A stretch of DNA of 58,446 bases from Tenacibaculum agarivorans (GTDB taxonomy: Bacteria; Bacteroidota; Bacteroidia; Flavobacteriales; Flavobacteriaceae): contig NZ_MSMP01000031.1 of assembly GCF_001936575.1 (NCBI RefSeq), positions 1 through 58,446 on the forward strand, written 5' to 3'. The notes below the pieces were generated by a model. The model saw only the letters and a list, made by a program, of their open reading frames with translations, had not been told where the DNA came from and searched no databases. Below, one piece after another: positions 1-12,900 of the stretch; position 1 is the first letter of the stretch; every line of letters begins with the position of its first letter. The translations under genes were made by a program, and so were the position numbers.

Positions 1-3000
1 AACCATATCTCCTTCCCAATTTGTAGCTGTATTCCAAGTTGAATTGGTATTTCCATCCCAACGAGCAACAGCATCTCGTGTAATACTGAATGTATTTCCT
101 AAAAATGTAATTTGATAGTTTGCGCCAAGTGTTAAAGTTCCTTGAGTAATGGTATAATCTCCAATTGCTTCTCCTGTATTTCTTTCTAAATTTCCAGTAA
201 AGGCATCACTTCCTACTAAACTTCCTGAAGTAATTTGATATGTTAACACCGGATCTACTTCGCCTTCTACCTTAGTTTTAATATCAGCTGTAACTTCTAT
301 TTCTCTTTCACGAATATTAAATATAGGAGATGTTATAAATGATATATTATAATTTGGACCTGCAGAAAGTGTCCCTAAACTAATAGTATAATTTCCTACA
401 TCTTCTCCTGATTCTCTAACTAAACTTCCTGAGAATGCATCTCCTGAAACTAATAGTGAACCAGGGAATAAATTAGGTCTCAGTTCAGGATCTGTTTCCC
501 CATATACTTTCGAGTTTCCTCCAAATAATAAAAGATCTTTTTTATTGATAGTGAAATCATTTGTAACAAAAGTCATATTGTAATTACTTGATAAGTTTAA
601 ATCACCTTGATTGATAGCATATGTACCTGCATCCTCACCAGAAATTCTAGCTAATGTTCCAGCAAATGTGTCACTACTCGCCAAACTTCCAGATGTAATA
701 GTATAGGTTAATGTTGGATCTATATCTCCATAAGCTTTAGATTTGGCATCTGCTGTAACTTCTATTGCTATAGGGGTAATTTCAAAATCGTTTCCTACAA
801 AAGTTAAGTTATAGTTCGAATTTAACACTAAATCACCTTGATTGATCGCGTATGTTCCTACATCTTCTCCAATAGCTCTTGCTAAACTTCCATTAAAAGT
901 ATCAGTTCCTACCAAAGCTCCACTGGTAATTTGATACGTTAATTCTGGATCTGCATTGTTATATACTTTAGTTAAATTATCATTTGCAGTTATTTCAATT
1001 TGTTTTTTATCAATAGTTAAATTACCTGGTAGGAAAGTTAAGTCGTAATTAGGACCTGCTGATACTGTTCCTTGACTTATCATATAAAATCCAACGTCCT
1101 CTCCTGATACTCTAGTTGGGGTTCCTGATAAAGCATCTCCAGCTACTAATGTAAACGGTGGAGAAATCATATAACTTAATACTGGATCTGAATCTCCATA
1201 AATTTTGGAAGCACTTCTTCCTATAACAAGTAACATTCTTTTATTGATAATAAAATCATTACCAATAAAAGTTATGGTATAATTCGTATTATTCAGCGTA
1301 CCTTGGGTGATAGCATAAGTACCTGCATCTTCACCTACTTCTCTAGATAAGTTTCCAGTTAATGTATCACTTCCTAACAAGGAACCTGAAGTAATTTGAT
1401 AGGTTAATGCTGGATCTGAATCTCCATATCTTTTACTAATTGTATCCACTGTAATTTCAATAGCTACAGGAGTAATTTCAAAATCGTTTCCTACAAAAGT
1501 TAAGTCATAATTTGGACTTAATGATAGATCACCTTGATTTATAGTATATGTCCCTACATCTTCTCCAGTTACTCTTGATAAGCTTCCATTAAAAGTATCA
1601 CTACCTACTAAAGTACCACTAGTAACTTTGAATGTTAATTCAGGATCTCTATTATTATATACTTTAGTTAAATTATTATCTACGGTAACTTCAATAGCTT
1701 TTTTGGTAATCGTTAATTTAGGGCTTCCATAACTTCTAAAATTGAACGTATAATTGTTGACATCAGTACTATGACTTGAAGTAATTTCAAATTCAAAATT
1801 TCCTGAAAAATTACTTATAAATCCTCCAAAAGCATAGGTTCCAACATTTTCTCCTGCCACTCTTCTTACATTTTTTAACGTAATGACATCATCATAAGCT
1901 GGTGTTGTTCCATCAACAATACTAAAATTAGGAAGTGGGTCTATTTCTCCATACACTTTAGTCGTGTTTTCTAAAGAGAAATTCACTTGTTTTCTACTAA
2001 TTCTTAACCTACCTGATACAAAAGTCATATCATAGTTACTTCCTAATGTTAATGTTCCTTGATTAACTGTATAATCTCCTGCATTATCCCCAATAGCTCT
2101 TTCTAAACTTCCTGTAAAAAGGTCTCCATCAACTACAGTTCCTGTTGTAATCTTATAGCTCAAAACTGGATCAACTTCACCATATGTTTTATAAACAACA
2201 TCTGCCGTTACTTCAATTACTCTGGCTGTGATACTCAAATCAGCTGACACAAAAGAAATGGCATAATTTGAATTGATTCCTAAAGTTCCCTGATTAATAG
2301 TATAATCCCCTACATTTTCTCCTGAAACTCTAGTTAAATCTCCTATAAAAGCATCACTACCTGCTAAACTTCCTGAAGTAATTTGATAGGTTAATGCTGG
2401 ATCTGAATCACCATATACTTTACTTTTAGCATCTACAGTTACTTCAATAGCTCTCTCCGTAATTGTTAATTCGTTACTATTGAAATTAATTAAGTAGTTT
2501 GGTCCCGCCGTTAAAGTTCCCTGATCAATAACATAATCATTGATGCTTTCGCCTGGATCCCTAGTTAAATCTCCTGTTAACATATCTGATCCAACCAAGC
2601 TTCCTGAAGTGATTTGATACGTTAATTCAGGATCTGCATCACCATATTCTTTTGTTTTAGGATCTACAGTAATATCTAATTCTACTCTGCTAATTTCAAA
2701 ACCTACATTATCACTACCTTTATACAATGGATCTGAGTCACTAACCATATATCTGGCTGTATAGCTTCCTGCTCTTGTTGGTGGTGTGGTAGAAGGTCCA
2801 TAGTCTATATCATCTACATCTGAACCACTATAAGAAACTGTATATGTTGGCATTACTATAACATCATTACTGTCTGTAATATTTGTAAGCACAGGACCTT
2901 GTGGTACTCCATTATAGGTTAAACCACTTTCGTCTACATTAAAAGTTATGTTTTCCTTTTCGAAAATAGTTAAGGTCGCATTTGTGCTTCCAAAGAAATT

Positions 3001-6000
3001 AGCATCTGTAGTATCTACATAGGCAAATACTCTATATTCACCTCCAGATGTTGGTGGTGTAGTGGTTCTATTGTAGTTAGTTCCATTAATTCCTTCATAG
3101 GTAATAATAATTGCTGGTTCTGGTGTTGCTGCTACCCCAGGACTCGTTTCAATGCTATTTACTACTGCCAATTTTTGAGTACCATCAAACTCATGAGTTA
3201 CATCAGCAATATTAATAGTAACTTCAATTTTATCAGTAATTGTTAAACTACCATTATAAAAAACATTATAATTAACTGAACCATTTGAACCAATTGAAAC
3301 TGGATATGTTCCTAATTCAATAGGTGGGGCTCCACCAAAATATCTTCCTATTTGATATCTTACAGTTAATGGAATATTCTCTCCTGATAAACCGGTTGCT
3401 TCAACATCAAACATTTTAGGCAACCCATCATATAACTTTACTTGAGGATTATCTGGAGTAAGCGTAATTGTATGTTGTAAAATATTAAAATACCCTACTA
3501 CTGATCCAAAATAATTGGCATCACTGGCATCCACCGTAGCTGTTACATTATAGTTTCCTGCGTTCTTTGGCGGTACTGTTGATGGTCCGTATGAATTTCC
3601 TTGAAAATCATTCCCTGCATATTCAAAATTTACTACAGGCGTTGTTACTGGTGCTCCACCCGAATTTGTTACTATAATATTAGCTATTGTAATTGGATCT
3701 CTTTGAGTAGCATTGTAAACCGTATTTCTTAAACTTATTGGGTTTAAATTAATAGTTACCTGTTCTTTACCTGTAATAACAAAGTTTCCAGTTTTTAATT
3801 GAATATCATAATCTCCATTAGTTATTGGACTTCCAAACCCTCCAAAGTCTTCTGTATCTATATAACCTCTTCCATACCCAATACAAACTCCTGTAGGACA
3901 TACTCTACTTGGATCAAAGCTTGTAGGGGCTTGCGCTGTTTCATCAATAGAAATCACATAAGTACCTTCTGTTTCTCCTGGTTCTCTTTTTAAAGGTACC
4001 CAGATTACTTCTCCTGATCGTATACCTCCTTGTGTAAGTTTATAGGTTAATGCTGAATCACTAGTTCCTAATGCTTTTATCAAATCATTTGGTGTAATTT
4101 CTAAAACATTTGATCCTGCATTTACAGTAATGGGTGTACTCCCTATAATTAAATTATAATTAGCATCAGTTGGAATAAATCGTACATAAAGATTACGAAT
4201 ATTACTTGTTGTATTCAAAGTTGTCACTCCTTCTGTAATTCTTCCTCGTAAAAGATTTAACGAAGGAATATACGAAGTATAATACTCAAAAATACCTGCT
4301 ACATTAGCTGAAGCGTTTAAATAAGAAGCATCAATAGGAACACCAGAATCAATTGTTGCAGGTGAATTCCATGTAATAACTGGAGTTCCTTTTGTTATGG
4401 TTAGCGTATAATCTTTAGAAATTTCTTTATAAATACCATTTGCTGGAACCGTAGCTCTTACAGTAACGCTTCCTACATTACCAGGTGTAAATTCATCTCC
4501 TATTAAAGAAGAGCTTGTTGTATCATTAATTAAACTATAATTTATAGTTCCTGAACTTGTTGTAGTTCCGTTAAATGTTGTAGCTGCACTACCAAAAGAC
4601 AATGTAGGAGGAGTAAAATTCAAACCGAGTGTAGACTGTGAAAAATTATATCCTGTCTGTTGATAGATAGGTGTACCATTACAATCCTTATATCCATATA
4701 TCGTAAAATAATACTGTGTATTTTCTGTTAAACCTGTTAGATTTAAATTAGGCGTAGTTGATGCGCCTGAATAGATAACTTGTTCACCTCCTGTATATAC
4801 TGTGCTTCCAGTTGGAACAGTAGTACCTGTTGCTAAAGGAGTAAAACCATTAACTGTATTCATTTTAATAACATAACCATCAGGAGTATTTGTAGTTCCT
4901 GTTGAAGCTGTGAAAGCATTTAAATCAAATGAAGTAGTATCTACATTATTAATTACTGCATTTGATGCTAATTCAGAAGTAACTCCACACGTTGTATTTT
5001 GACTGAAAATCCCTGTTGGAAAGAAATAATATAAACCATTACATATCTTATAATTAACTGCAGCAAAATAATAAGTTGTATTTGGCAACAATCCTGTAGT
5101 AGTTACTCTAAAACCCGTAGCTGCACCTGTATAAATTGCTGTTTGACCCGTTTTACCTGTATAATCTGTACTTACTACTGGTAATGAAGACGAAGTTATT
5201 AAGGTTGGAAATGTAAAACTATTGGTATCGCTTATATAAATAATTTTACCATCCGCATTATTTCCTCCTGTAAAATTTACCGCACTCATCGAATTGTGAG
5301 ATGTAGTTGGTTCTGCAAACAAATAAATTCCTGCATTACTATTTGGTGGTGCACATACTGGAGTAATTGAAGAACCTACACCTGTAGACTCAAAATAATA
5401 ATTTCCACCACAAAATTCAGCTTTGTATACTTTAAAGAAATATTCAGTTCCTGTTGTTAATCCTGTAATTAATTGATTGGGTGCTGCTGAATCACCAGCA
5501 TATACTACTTGTTCTCCACCTCCATATACTGAGTTCGCTGTTGGTAATGTAACTCCATTAATTGGCGCTGTAAAACTATTTACTGTATTTGCCTTTACTA
5601 CATATCGAATTGACGCTCCTGTTGTTCCTGAAAAAGAACTTATAAAACTAGAACTTTCATTATTTGCTGATAAATTTAAAGCTGTTGCTGTTGCTGGCAT
5701 TGCTCCACATGTTTTACGTTGAAAAACAGTACCATTAGATCTTTTGAACTCACCACTATTACAATCGGCATACGTCCACACCTTGAAAAAATAGTTTGTA
5801 TTTGCAATAAGATTTGTGATGGTTTTGTTTGGAGTTCCGCTACCAAAATATAGTGTTTGTTCTCCTGAACCACTATAATTGGTTCCATCTACTGTAGGTG
5901 TTGTAAAACCTTGAGGCGGATCTGTAAAATTATCGATAGTATTCATTTTAACCACATAATATGATCCTAAATGAGCACTAATTGCATTTAATTCAATAGT

Positions 6001-6516
6001 GTCTTCAAAAGATGTTGTGGTTAGTGCTCCTGTTGCAAATGGTACACGACATGTAGGAAAGTTTACTCTATACGCATATCCTCCTACAATTGTTCCGTCT
6101 GACTTTCCCATACGAATCAGATAAAATGAATTACTTGAGTAATTTAATGTAAAAGCTCTGTTGGATTGATCTGAACCAGGATGTATTTGTCGTTCAGATA
6201 CTATTGGACCTGAGTAGCTACCTGACCTTTCTTCTAAAAAAGCAGGAATTTGCCTAGATCCTGTTCTAGAAATTACAGACATGTTTACTGTAGTTCCATC
6301 AGCTAAAGGAGATTTAGCTATTCTATAATAATCCACTGGATCACTAGCCGAGACGTTTCCAAAAAACTCCATAGTACTTGTAAAAGTGATAACACCATTC
6401 TCATCTGGAGTATTATTAGGTTCTGTTTCAAATTGCGCCTGTGTATTCCATATAAAAACAAGAAAGAAAATGGTAACTATCTTTCTTAAAATTCGAATTG
6501 TGTAATTCTGTTTCAT
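1..6516 (-). CDS. Giant secreted surface protein, 4 FN3-like and 11 MBG repeats (C-terminus beyond window)
   Basis: The frame is open from the ATG at 6516 to the left edge: 2172 residues with no in-frame stop and no C-terminus. A signal peptide (about residues 1-28, ending NTQAQ) is followed by an ETEPNN segment. About four FN3-like repeats of some 118 residues follow (about 150-630), each with a conserved Cys and a YYF motif. Ig-like domains come next. Then eleven tandem MBG-type repeats of about 77 residues (about 1275-2130) carry the KVYGDSDP core. The last visible residues (WDGNTNSTWNTATNWEG) match residues about 2186 onwards of the neighbouring 2721-residue protein. The missing end is therefore probably the same 540-residue cassette with a T9SS type A sorting domain. 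The start MKQNY resembles MKNNY of the neighbour, which supports this ATG. It is preceded by a TAGGG-N16-TGTACA promoter element. Likely a T9SS-exported cell-surface adhesin; ligand unknown. Confidence 0.85.
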   Translation of the reverse strand, partial: MKQNYTIRILRKIVTIFFLVFIWNTQAQFETEPNNTPDENGVITFTSTMEFFGNVSASDPVDYYRIAKSPLADGTTVNMSVISRTGSRQIPAFLEERSGSYSGPIVSERQIHPGSDQSNRAFTLNYSSNSFYLIRMGKSDGTIVGGYAYRVNFPTCRVPFATGALTTTSFEDTIELNAISAHLGSYYVVKMNTIDNFTDPPQGFTTPTVDGTNYSGSGEQTLYFGSGTPNKTITNLIANTNYFFKVWTYADCNSGEFKRSNGTVFQRKTCGAMPATATALNLSANNESSSFISSFSGTTGASIRYVVKANTVNSFTAPINGVTLPTANSVYGGGEQVVYAGDSAAPNQLITGLTTGTEYFFKVYKAEFCGGNYYFESTGVGSSITPVCAPPNSNAGIYLFAEPTTSHNSMSAVNFTGGNNADGKIIYISDTNSFTFPTLITSSSLPVVSTDYTGKTGQTAIYTGAATGFRVTTTGLLPNTTYYFAAVNYKICNGLYYFFPTGIFSQNTTCGVTSELASNAVINNVDTTSFDLNAFTASTGTTNTPDGYVIKMNTVNGFTPLATGTTVPTGSTVYTGGEQVIYSGASTTPNLNLTGLTENTQYYFTIYGYKDCNGTPIYQQTGYNFSQSTLGLNFTPPTLSFGSAATTFNGTTTSSGTINYSLINDTTSSSLIGDEFTPGNVGSVTVRATVPANGIYKEISKDYTLTITKGTPVITWNSPATIDSGVPIDASYLNASANVAGIFEYYTSYIPSLNLLRGRITEGVTTLNTTSNIRNLYVRFIPTDANYNLIIGSTPITVNAGSNVLEITPNDLIKALGTSDSALTYKLTQGGIRSGEVIWVPLKREPGETEGTYVISIDETAQAPTSFDPSRVCPTGVCIGYGRGYIDTEDFGGFGSPITNGDYDIQLKTGNFVITGKEQVTINLNPISLRNTVYNATQRDPITIANIIVTNSGGAPVTTPVVNFEYAGNDFQGNSYGPSTVPPKNAGNYNVTATVDASDANYFGSVVGYFNILQHTITLTPDNPQVKLYDGLPKMFDVEATGLSGENIPLTVRYQIGRYFGGAPPIELGTYPVSIGSNGSVNYNVFYNGSLTITDKIEVTINIADVTHEFDGTQKLAVVNSIETSPGVAATPEPAIIITYEGINGTNYNRTTTPPTSGGEYRVFAYVDTTDANFFGSTNATLTIFEKENITFNVDESGLTYNGVPQGPVLTNITDSNDVIVMPTYTVSYSGSDVDDIDYGPSTTPPTRAGSYTARYMVSDSDPLYKGSDNVGFEISRVELDITVDPKTKEYGDADPELTYQITSGSLVGSDMLTGDLTRDPGESINDYVIDQGTLTAGPNYLINFNSNELTITERAIEVTVDAKSKVYGDSDPALTYQITSGSLAGSDAFIGDLTRVSGENVGDYTINQGTLGINSNYAISFVSADLSITARVIEVTADVVYKTYGEVDPVLSYKITTGTVVDGDLFTGSLERAIGDNAGDYTVNQGTLTLGSNYDMTFVSGRLRISRKQVNFSLENTTKVYGEIDPLPNFSIVDGTTPAYDDVITLKNVRRVAGENVGTYAFGGFISNFSGNFEFEITSSHSTDVNNYTFNFRSYGSPKLTITKKAIEVTVDNNLTKVYNNRDPELTFKVTSGTLVGSDTFNGSLSRVTGEDVGTYTINQGDLSLSPNYDLTFVGNDFEITPVAIEITVDTISKRYGDSDPALTYQITSGSLLGSDTLTGNLSREVGEDAGTYAITQGTLNNTNYTITFIGNDFIINKRMLLVIGRSASKIYGDSDPVLSYMISPPFTLVAGDALSGTPTRVSGEDVGFYMISQGTVSAGPNYDLTFLPGNLTIDKKQIEITANDNLTKVYNNADPELTYQITSGALVGTDTFNGSLARAIGEDVGTYAINQGDLVLNSNYNLTFVGNDFEITPIAIEVTADAKSKAYGDIDPTLTYTITSGSLASSDTFAGTLARISGEDAGTYAINQGDLNLSSNYNMTFVTNDFTINKKDLLLFGGNSKVYGETDPELRPNLFPGSLLVSGDAFSGSLVRESGEDVGNYTISLGTLSAGPNYNISFITSPIFNIREREIEVTADIKTKVEGEVDPVLTYQITSGSLVGSDAFTGNLERNTGEAIGDYTITQGTLTLGANYQITFLGNTFSITRDAVARWDGNTNSTWNTATNWEGDMV

Positions 6517-6555
6517 AAAATACTGTTTAATTATTTTAAATAGGGTTACATAAGT

Positions 6556-6582
6556 TGTACAGGTAATCTTTACATCACCCTA
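6556..6582 (-). promoter_or_regulatory. Predicted ECF sigma promoter (TAGGG-N16-TGTACA)
   Basis: On the minus strand TAGGG and TGTACA are separated by exactly 16 bases, with TTACC just before TGTACA. The element ends 39 bases before the ATG at 6516. Three other intergenic copies in the window have the same spacing and orientation towards a gene. The 16-base gap fits -35/-10 geometry of ECF promoters. The assignment to the sigma factor at 18287 is inference. Confidence 0.6.
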
Positions 6583-6893
6583 GTTTTTTTTATTTTTTTA
6601 TTTTTCACCTATTTAAAACAATTATGGTTTTACCTCTTATCTGAATTATTTTTTCTTATTGTACAGACGATTTATACAACTACCTAACAACAACTTAAAA
6701 CAAAGTCATTCAATTATTAACCCATTTAGATCAATAGCTATATTTTGATAACTAAAAAAGTCGTATTAAAACTGCTTTACACTATTTTCGATATAATTTT
6801 TCTTCATTTCTAAAAATTTTCGAACTGAAAATTAATCTTCAAGATTCCAACCTAAATACTTGGTAATTCATTTTATTTTTAAAATTTAGATAT
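6583..6893. other. Intergenic AT-rich stretch, no gene seen
   Basis: Between the giant genes there is a T-rich run (about 6583-6605) and otherwise AT-rich sequence with stops in all frames. I see no ORF, RNA gene or repeat here other than the flanking promoter and terminator. Confidence 0.6.
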
Positions 6894-6930
6894 AAAAAAA
6901 AGCAACATTAAAAATTAATGTTACTTTTTT
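6894..6930 (-). terminator. Rho-independent terminator
   Basis: An A-run, a stem of about 11 bp (AGCAACATTAA paired with TTAATGTTACT, one mismatch), a 3-base loop and a T-run. Read on the minus strand the hairpin is followed by a T-tract. It lies about 65-100 bases after the stop at 6995, so it probably ends the transcript of the 2721-residue protein gene. Confidence 0.75.
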
Positions 6931-6994
6931 ATTCTACCCAACTTAAGAACTAATTTTACAATCTAGTCCTAAGTACTTCTATATGTATTGTTTT

Positions 6995-9900
6995 TTATTT
7001 CTTGATTAGTATTTTCTTGTCTTTTACTCCTACTTCAGTACGTACTTGAGCTACATAGATAGCTTGTTCCATTGGTGGTAGTACAATACTATTCTTTCCT
7101 GTTCCTTGATGATTATTTTTATACACTACTTTTCCTAATAAATCATATACAACAAGCTCAAAATCTTGTGAGATAATTCCTTCTACGAATACTGTAGATT
7201 TTGAATTGTAAATTCTAATATCATCTAAACTGAAGGTCGGCACTTCTAAAGTCTTAGACTTCGCGTATAAGTAAAATCTTCCGACTCCATTTACAGCTTC
7301 TTTTAACTGAACTGTATAGGTTTCTGTTTCGCTTAACTTTACGTACTCATTCAATAATCTATCTTCAATATAAATCTCAATACCTGATGGTAGTGCTATC
7401 ATTTTTGATGTGAACTCTATTTCACTACCTTCTTTAGCCTTTACTCCTAATGGAATTATTGCATTTTCCATAGTATCTGTTGGTAAAGATTGATGCGTAA
7501 AATTGTTTTCTAATGAACCATCAACCAGATGAGTGAATACATCAAATGCTGATCCATCAAAGTTTCCAATATCATACCCAACGTCTAAACCTTCTGTCGC
7601 TTTTTCTGAATATGATATTTTGGTTTTAACTGTGGTGTTGTTTACACTTGCTTGTAATTCAATGGTAGGAATTGATATATCTATATTTCTTCCAAATACT
7701 CCTCCTGAACTCGGTTGAACACTTCGTTGCGATTGATCAAAAGTAATATCTGTTACTCCTGTAGTGGTTCTCATAAAGAATCCTTGACCTGGAGCTAATG
7801 AATTTTCTGAACTTACTAAAGAATTCGCTACATATTTGTTTTGATTGTTATCCCAGATATAAACCCCTACATTAACAGGATCAAACTTCAATAAGTTATC
7901 TTGAAGGAAATTCTCATTTGCATTTCCATTAATAGGCATAAATGCTGTATATGGGTTTCCTACTGCGTTCCATTGTGAAGCTGCTACTGATTTAACTACA
8001 TTCCCAGTTTCTAATGTTCCAGTAAACGTAACTGCTCCGTCTGTTCCTCTTGAGACGATATAACTTCTACTTTTTTCGAAAGTTAAAGCATTCGTCTGAA
8101 TATCATCTGTAGTATAATAGGTCCATTTTGAGCCAGCTGGTTTGCTATCGTCGTAATACCCAATAGCAATTCTGTTTGGTGTTACTGTAGGGTTCACTCG
8201 AATAGCATTCGCTGGATTCTCAGCAAATTCTTTAATACTCTGACCTGAAACTGGCGCTGAAATTATACTCCATTGATTGGCTGTTAATCCACCTCGTTCA
8301 TAGGTTACCATTCCGTTAGCTGTACCTTTTACTATTAATGCACCACTTTCTGTTGCTGTAGAAGTAATGGTAATGGTTCCACTGTTATCGAAATTATTTT
8401 CTATAACGGCTGCTCCGTCTGCTGAAATAGCTAATGATGATGACGCTTCTACCGTTAAACTGTTCATCTCCGCAACAACTCCTGAACTAATGTTTGGTGT
8501 AGTACCTACATTTGGGATGATATAATTATCTGTTGCTAAAGGAGTGATATCTCCTTCCCAATTTGTAGCTGTATTCCAAGTTGAATTGGTATTTCCATCC
8601 CATCTTGCTATAACATCTCTACTAATTGTAAATGTGTTTCCTACAAATGTAATTTGATAGTTTGTTCCAAGTGTTAATGTACCTTGATTTATTGGATAAT
8701 CTCCAATTACTTCTCCTGCATTTCTTTCTAAAGTTCCTGTAAAAACATCACTTCCTACTAAACTTCCTAAAGTAATTTGATAGGTTAAGGCTGGATCAGA
8801 CTCTCCTTCAACTTTAGTACCTGCATCCGCTGTTACTTCAATAGGTCTAGCTGTAATACTCAAATCACCACTTGTAAAATATAAACGATAATTATCATCC
8901 AACATCAATGTTCCTTGATTGATTGCATACGTTCCAACATTTTCTCCTAACTCTCTTTCTAAATTCCCCGTAAACATATCGCTTCCTATCAAACTTCCTC
9001 TTGTAATTTGATACGTTAATACTGGATCTGAGTCACCGTATACTTTTGTTTTTACATCAGCTGTTACATATACATCTTGTCGTGTTATTAACAATGTTCT
9101 ACCGGTTTGTACTGAATTATAATTAGCATCACCAACTTGTCTTGCAGTTACTGTAACAGTACCATGTTTATGAATTGTAACTGTATTTCCTGAAATACTA
9201 GCTACATCCGGACGTGAACTTTCGAATGTTACTGGTAAACCTGAACTTGCTGTTGCTGTCAACATAAACGGAGCATCACCATACCTACGATCTGATAAAC
9301 CAGAAAAATCAATAGTTTGATCTAACTTAGCAAACGTAGCAGTTGGTGTATTCGTTAACTGTAGATTACACGTACCTGCATCAGCAAATACGTTATACGT
9401 TTTATCTGCAGTAATGGTTTCTGTAGCAAAAGTAATTACTGAACCAGTTCCTGTAATGGTTTCAATCACAGCATCATTTGCGTTATCTCTTAAACTATAA
9501 TTTACACCTAATTGCGACCCTGACAAAGCAACTCTAGCTGATTGATTCGTAGGTTGTGTTAAGCTTACCGTCTGATCTACAATAGCTTCTACAGTAACAG
9601 TTGGTGTATTTGTCATTTCTAAACGATTAGCCGCTAATAACCAATTGGTATTATCGCCTTGTAAAGCAGTTAATGTACCATCAAAACCGTTACCTGTTTT
9701 ATCTGTTAAGGTTGTTCCTGTGGTTTCATCATATAAATAACTTGCTACTAGACCTGTTGCATTATCAATACGAACATTTTTATTCTCAATAATTTCCGTT
9801 GCTGTTCTAGCGACATTCCATATTCTTGTTTCTGCCAATCTTCCTCCAAATATAAAATTCGATGTTTGTATTTGATCCCAACGTCTTCCTAAACGCCATG

Positions 9901-12900
9901 AACCGTTTCCTACAGGTAATGCGGCAGAAGTAAACCTAGTTGACACTTCTACTCCATCTATATATAACCTTAAACGATTTTGATCGTAAGTAGATGCAAT
10001 ATGAATCCATCTGTCTTTAGGATAATTCACCAAAGGCGTAGTAGTCCAACTACCATTATAAAAACCAGTTTCTATCTGACCATTAACAATAGCTATTTGG
10101 TATTTGATTTTGTTATTATTGAACTCTTCGGTAATTAAAGAAGTATATTGATCTGTATTATCTGAAGCTGGAATATAAGCCCACGTCTCTACAGTAATTC
10201 TATTCCCAGAAAATTCACTATTAATCGTATTTGGTATTTCTACATATCCATCTACAGCATCAAACTGTAAAGTATTTAACCTTTCCTCAGCATCCACTGC
10301 CAATACATTATAAGTTTTATTTGCCGTTAAAGTTTCATTTGTAAATGAAATGCCACTACCAGTACCTTCTTGAACTTCAATAAGACTATTATCAATATTA
10401 TCTCTCAAATAATAATTCACACCACTTTGAGAAGAAACCAAAGAAACTGCTGCTTCTACATTACAAACGCCTGTAGTAGGTGTTACTGATACCTCTTGAT
10501 TCTGTAGAATGATTGTATTTACTGTTAAACTTTGTGTAACATCTGTTGCTGCAGCATACGTTTCATTTCCTATTTGACTTGCTGTTATATCTGTTGTTCC
10601 ACTTCCTAAAATAGTTACTGTGTTTCCAGATACTGTAGCCACTGAAGTATCAGAACTCGTATAAGTTACTGGCAATCCTGCATCTGAAGTCGCTGATAAA
10701 TCAAACGGAGCTCCCCCTAAATTTACATTACTTAGAGGACTAAAAGTAATCGTTTGACTTGCCTTAACAACGGTAAGAGTTACATCTTTTGTAGTAGAGG
10801 CATAATTAGGTTCATTTACCGTTACTCGTAAAAATTCTATCCCTGTAAGATTTCCAACTGATAAGATTTCATTGTTATCTCCGCTCAAACTAGCACCAGT
10901 ACTTGAAGTTAAGAGTTGATAATCTACAGTAACTCCAGGAGCCGAAGGCACAGTTAAGGTTACATCTGATTGTAATAATTCTATAGTAAAATCTGTAAAC
11001 CCTGATAAATCAGCCATTCCCACTCCGATATTCAATTGAAAATCAAAAGTTATAGGATTAAAATTCGCTGTTTCAGCTAACGTAGCACGTATGGTTTCTG
11101 TTCCTTGATTTCCTAAAGTTAAAGTTGCTCCAGAAATGGTACTTGCAGTATTGAATCCTGTTAAACTTAAGTTATTCGTATCTGTTGGATCAACAAACTG
11201 ATACGTGATAGAACCACCAGTATAATTTGTATCACTAGGTGTTAATGTAATATCTGCATTACCAAAAGTTGTATCAATATCAGCTATGGTAAATGTCGGA
11301 TTTGTTTTACCAATAGTAATCGTAATATCTTTAGTCCCTACATCAAAATTGGCATCTTGCGCCAATGAAGCTCTAGCAGTAACTGTTCCTGCGTTACCTG
11401 CGGTAAATTGATCACCATTAATAGAAGAACCTGTAGTATCTCCCACCAAAGAATACGTAATTACTCCTGTAGAGTTGGATGTAGCGGCTAAGGTAGTTGT
11501 ACTTAAATGTTCAACTGTTAAATTATCAAAATTAATACTTGGTGTAAGTCTATCTTTAGCGATCAAAAAAGCTCCTGTTCCAGGTGTAGCGGTATTAGCA
11601 ACTATATCTTGATACCCTGTACCATCTGTTTTTATCTTATAAATCGTTCCAAAATCATTAGTCCCACCATTTGTAGTAGTTCCAAATAGTGTACCGCCAT
11701 CTACAGTTAAAGAAGATAAAGGTAATCTAGGACCTGTAAAAGGCCAATCATATAGTGTAGTATAGTTAGTGCCATCATCATTAACTCTATAAAGAACACC
11801 TGTACTATTAGCTCCTCCTTCATTCCAAATACCAAAAACTTGATTTCCAATAATAGATAATCCACTTAATGATTTTGTACCTGTAAAACCAAAACGATGT
11901 ACTTGACTAAAACCTATTCCTGATGGTGTGATGGTCAATGGATCAATTGTAAAAACACTTCCACCGTTAGACCTTGCAACTCCCCATAATTTATTATTAG
12001 TAAGTGTCAACTTACTTGCAGGTTGTCCTGGTGATCCACTACTTGGAAATAAATAAACTTCAGTATATTCTGTCCCATCTGTATTGATACTATAAATACC
12101 TCCAGCGAAAGCATTTCCTCCAAATGACGTCATTCCCCAAAGTTTTCCGTTTGCTTCTGTAAGTCCTCCAATTGGTGCTGCTAATTCTGAAAGTGTAAAA
12201 CCGGTAAAAGAAAAACCACGTACTATTGTAAAATTAGTACCGTCTGTATCAATAGAAAAGATACTTCCTGCCTGTGATCCACTGCCTGCTCCTGATCCAG
12301 AACCTGGTCCTTCTGCTGATAGAACTCCCCAAATTTTCCCATTACTAAACGTTAAAAAACCTGTTGGATTACTACCTTCTGTAGTAGCATTAAAATCATG
12401 AACTTTCATAAAACCAGTACCATTCGTATTCACATTAAAAATGGTTCCTTTATCATTAACTCCACCTGCATTGGTTACCCCCCATAGTTTTCCACCTACT
12501 TGCAATAATTCTCCTTTTCCGTCTGAACCTGTTGCTGTAGAATTTATCGTAAAATCTACTAATGTTGATACAGTCGTTTCATTAACCACCTTAAAAACTC
12601 CATTCGCATTGATTCCTATAATCTCCGAAGGTGCAGACACAGAAAAGAAAATATCTTTTGTGGCTGTACTATAATTAGCATCTTCGGCCACCGTAGCACG
12701 AACAGTAACTGTTCCTGCATTTCCTGGTGTTAAGTTTTCATTATTCGTTCCTGAAAGTACATTTCCATTGTTATCACCAACGAAACTATAAGAGATGGTT
12801 CCTGTTGAATTTGAAGTTGCTGCTAGTGTAACAGCTGAACTGCCAAAAGGAATTGTTTGATTGTTAAAAGTAATTGTAGGTTCTGCCTTATTTATTATTA

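Noticed and set aside
120..2690. Periodic DNA repeats of about 230 bp resembling a repeat array or CRISPR-like region
   Set aside because: The period is coding: each unit is one MBG domain in an uninterrupted minus-strand frame, and there are no identical short repeats with unique spacers.
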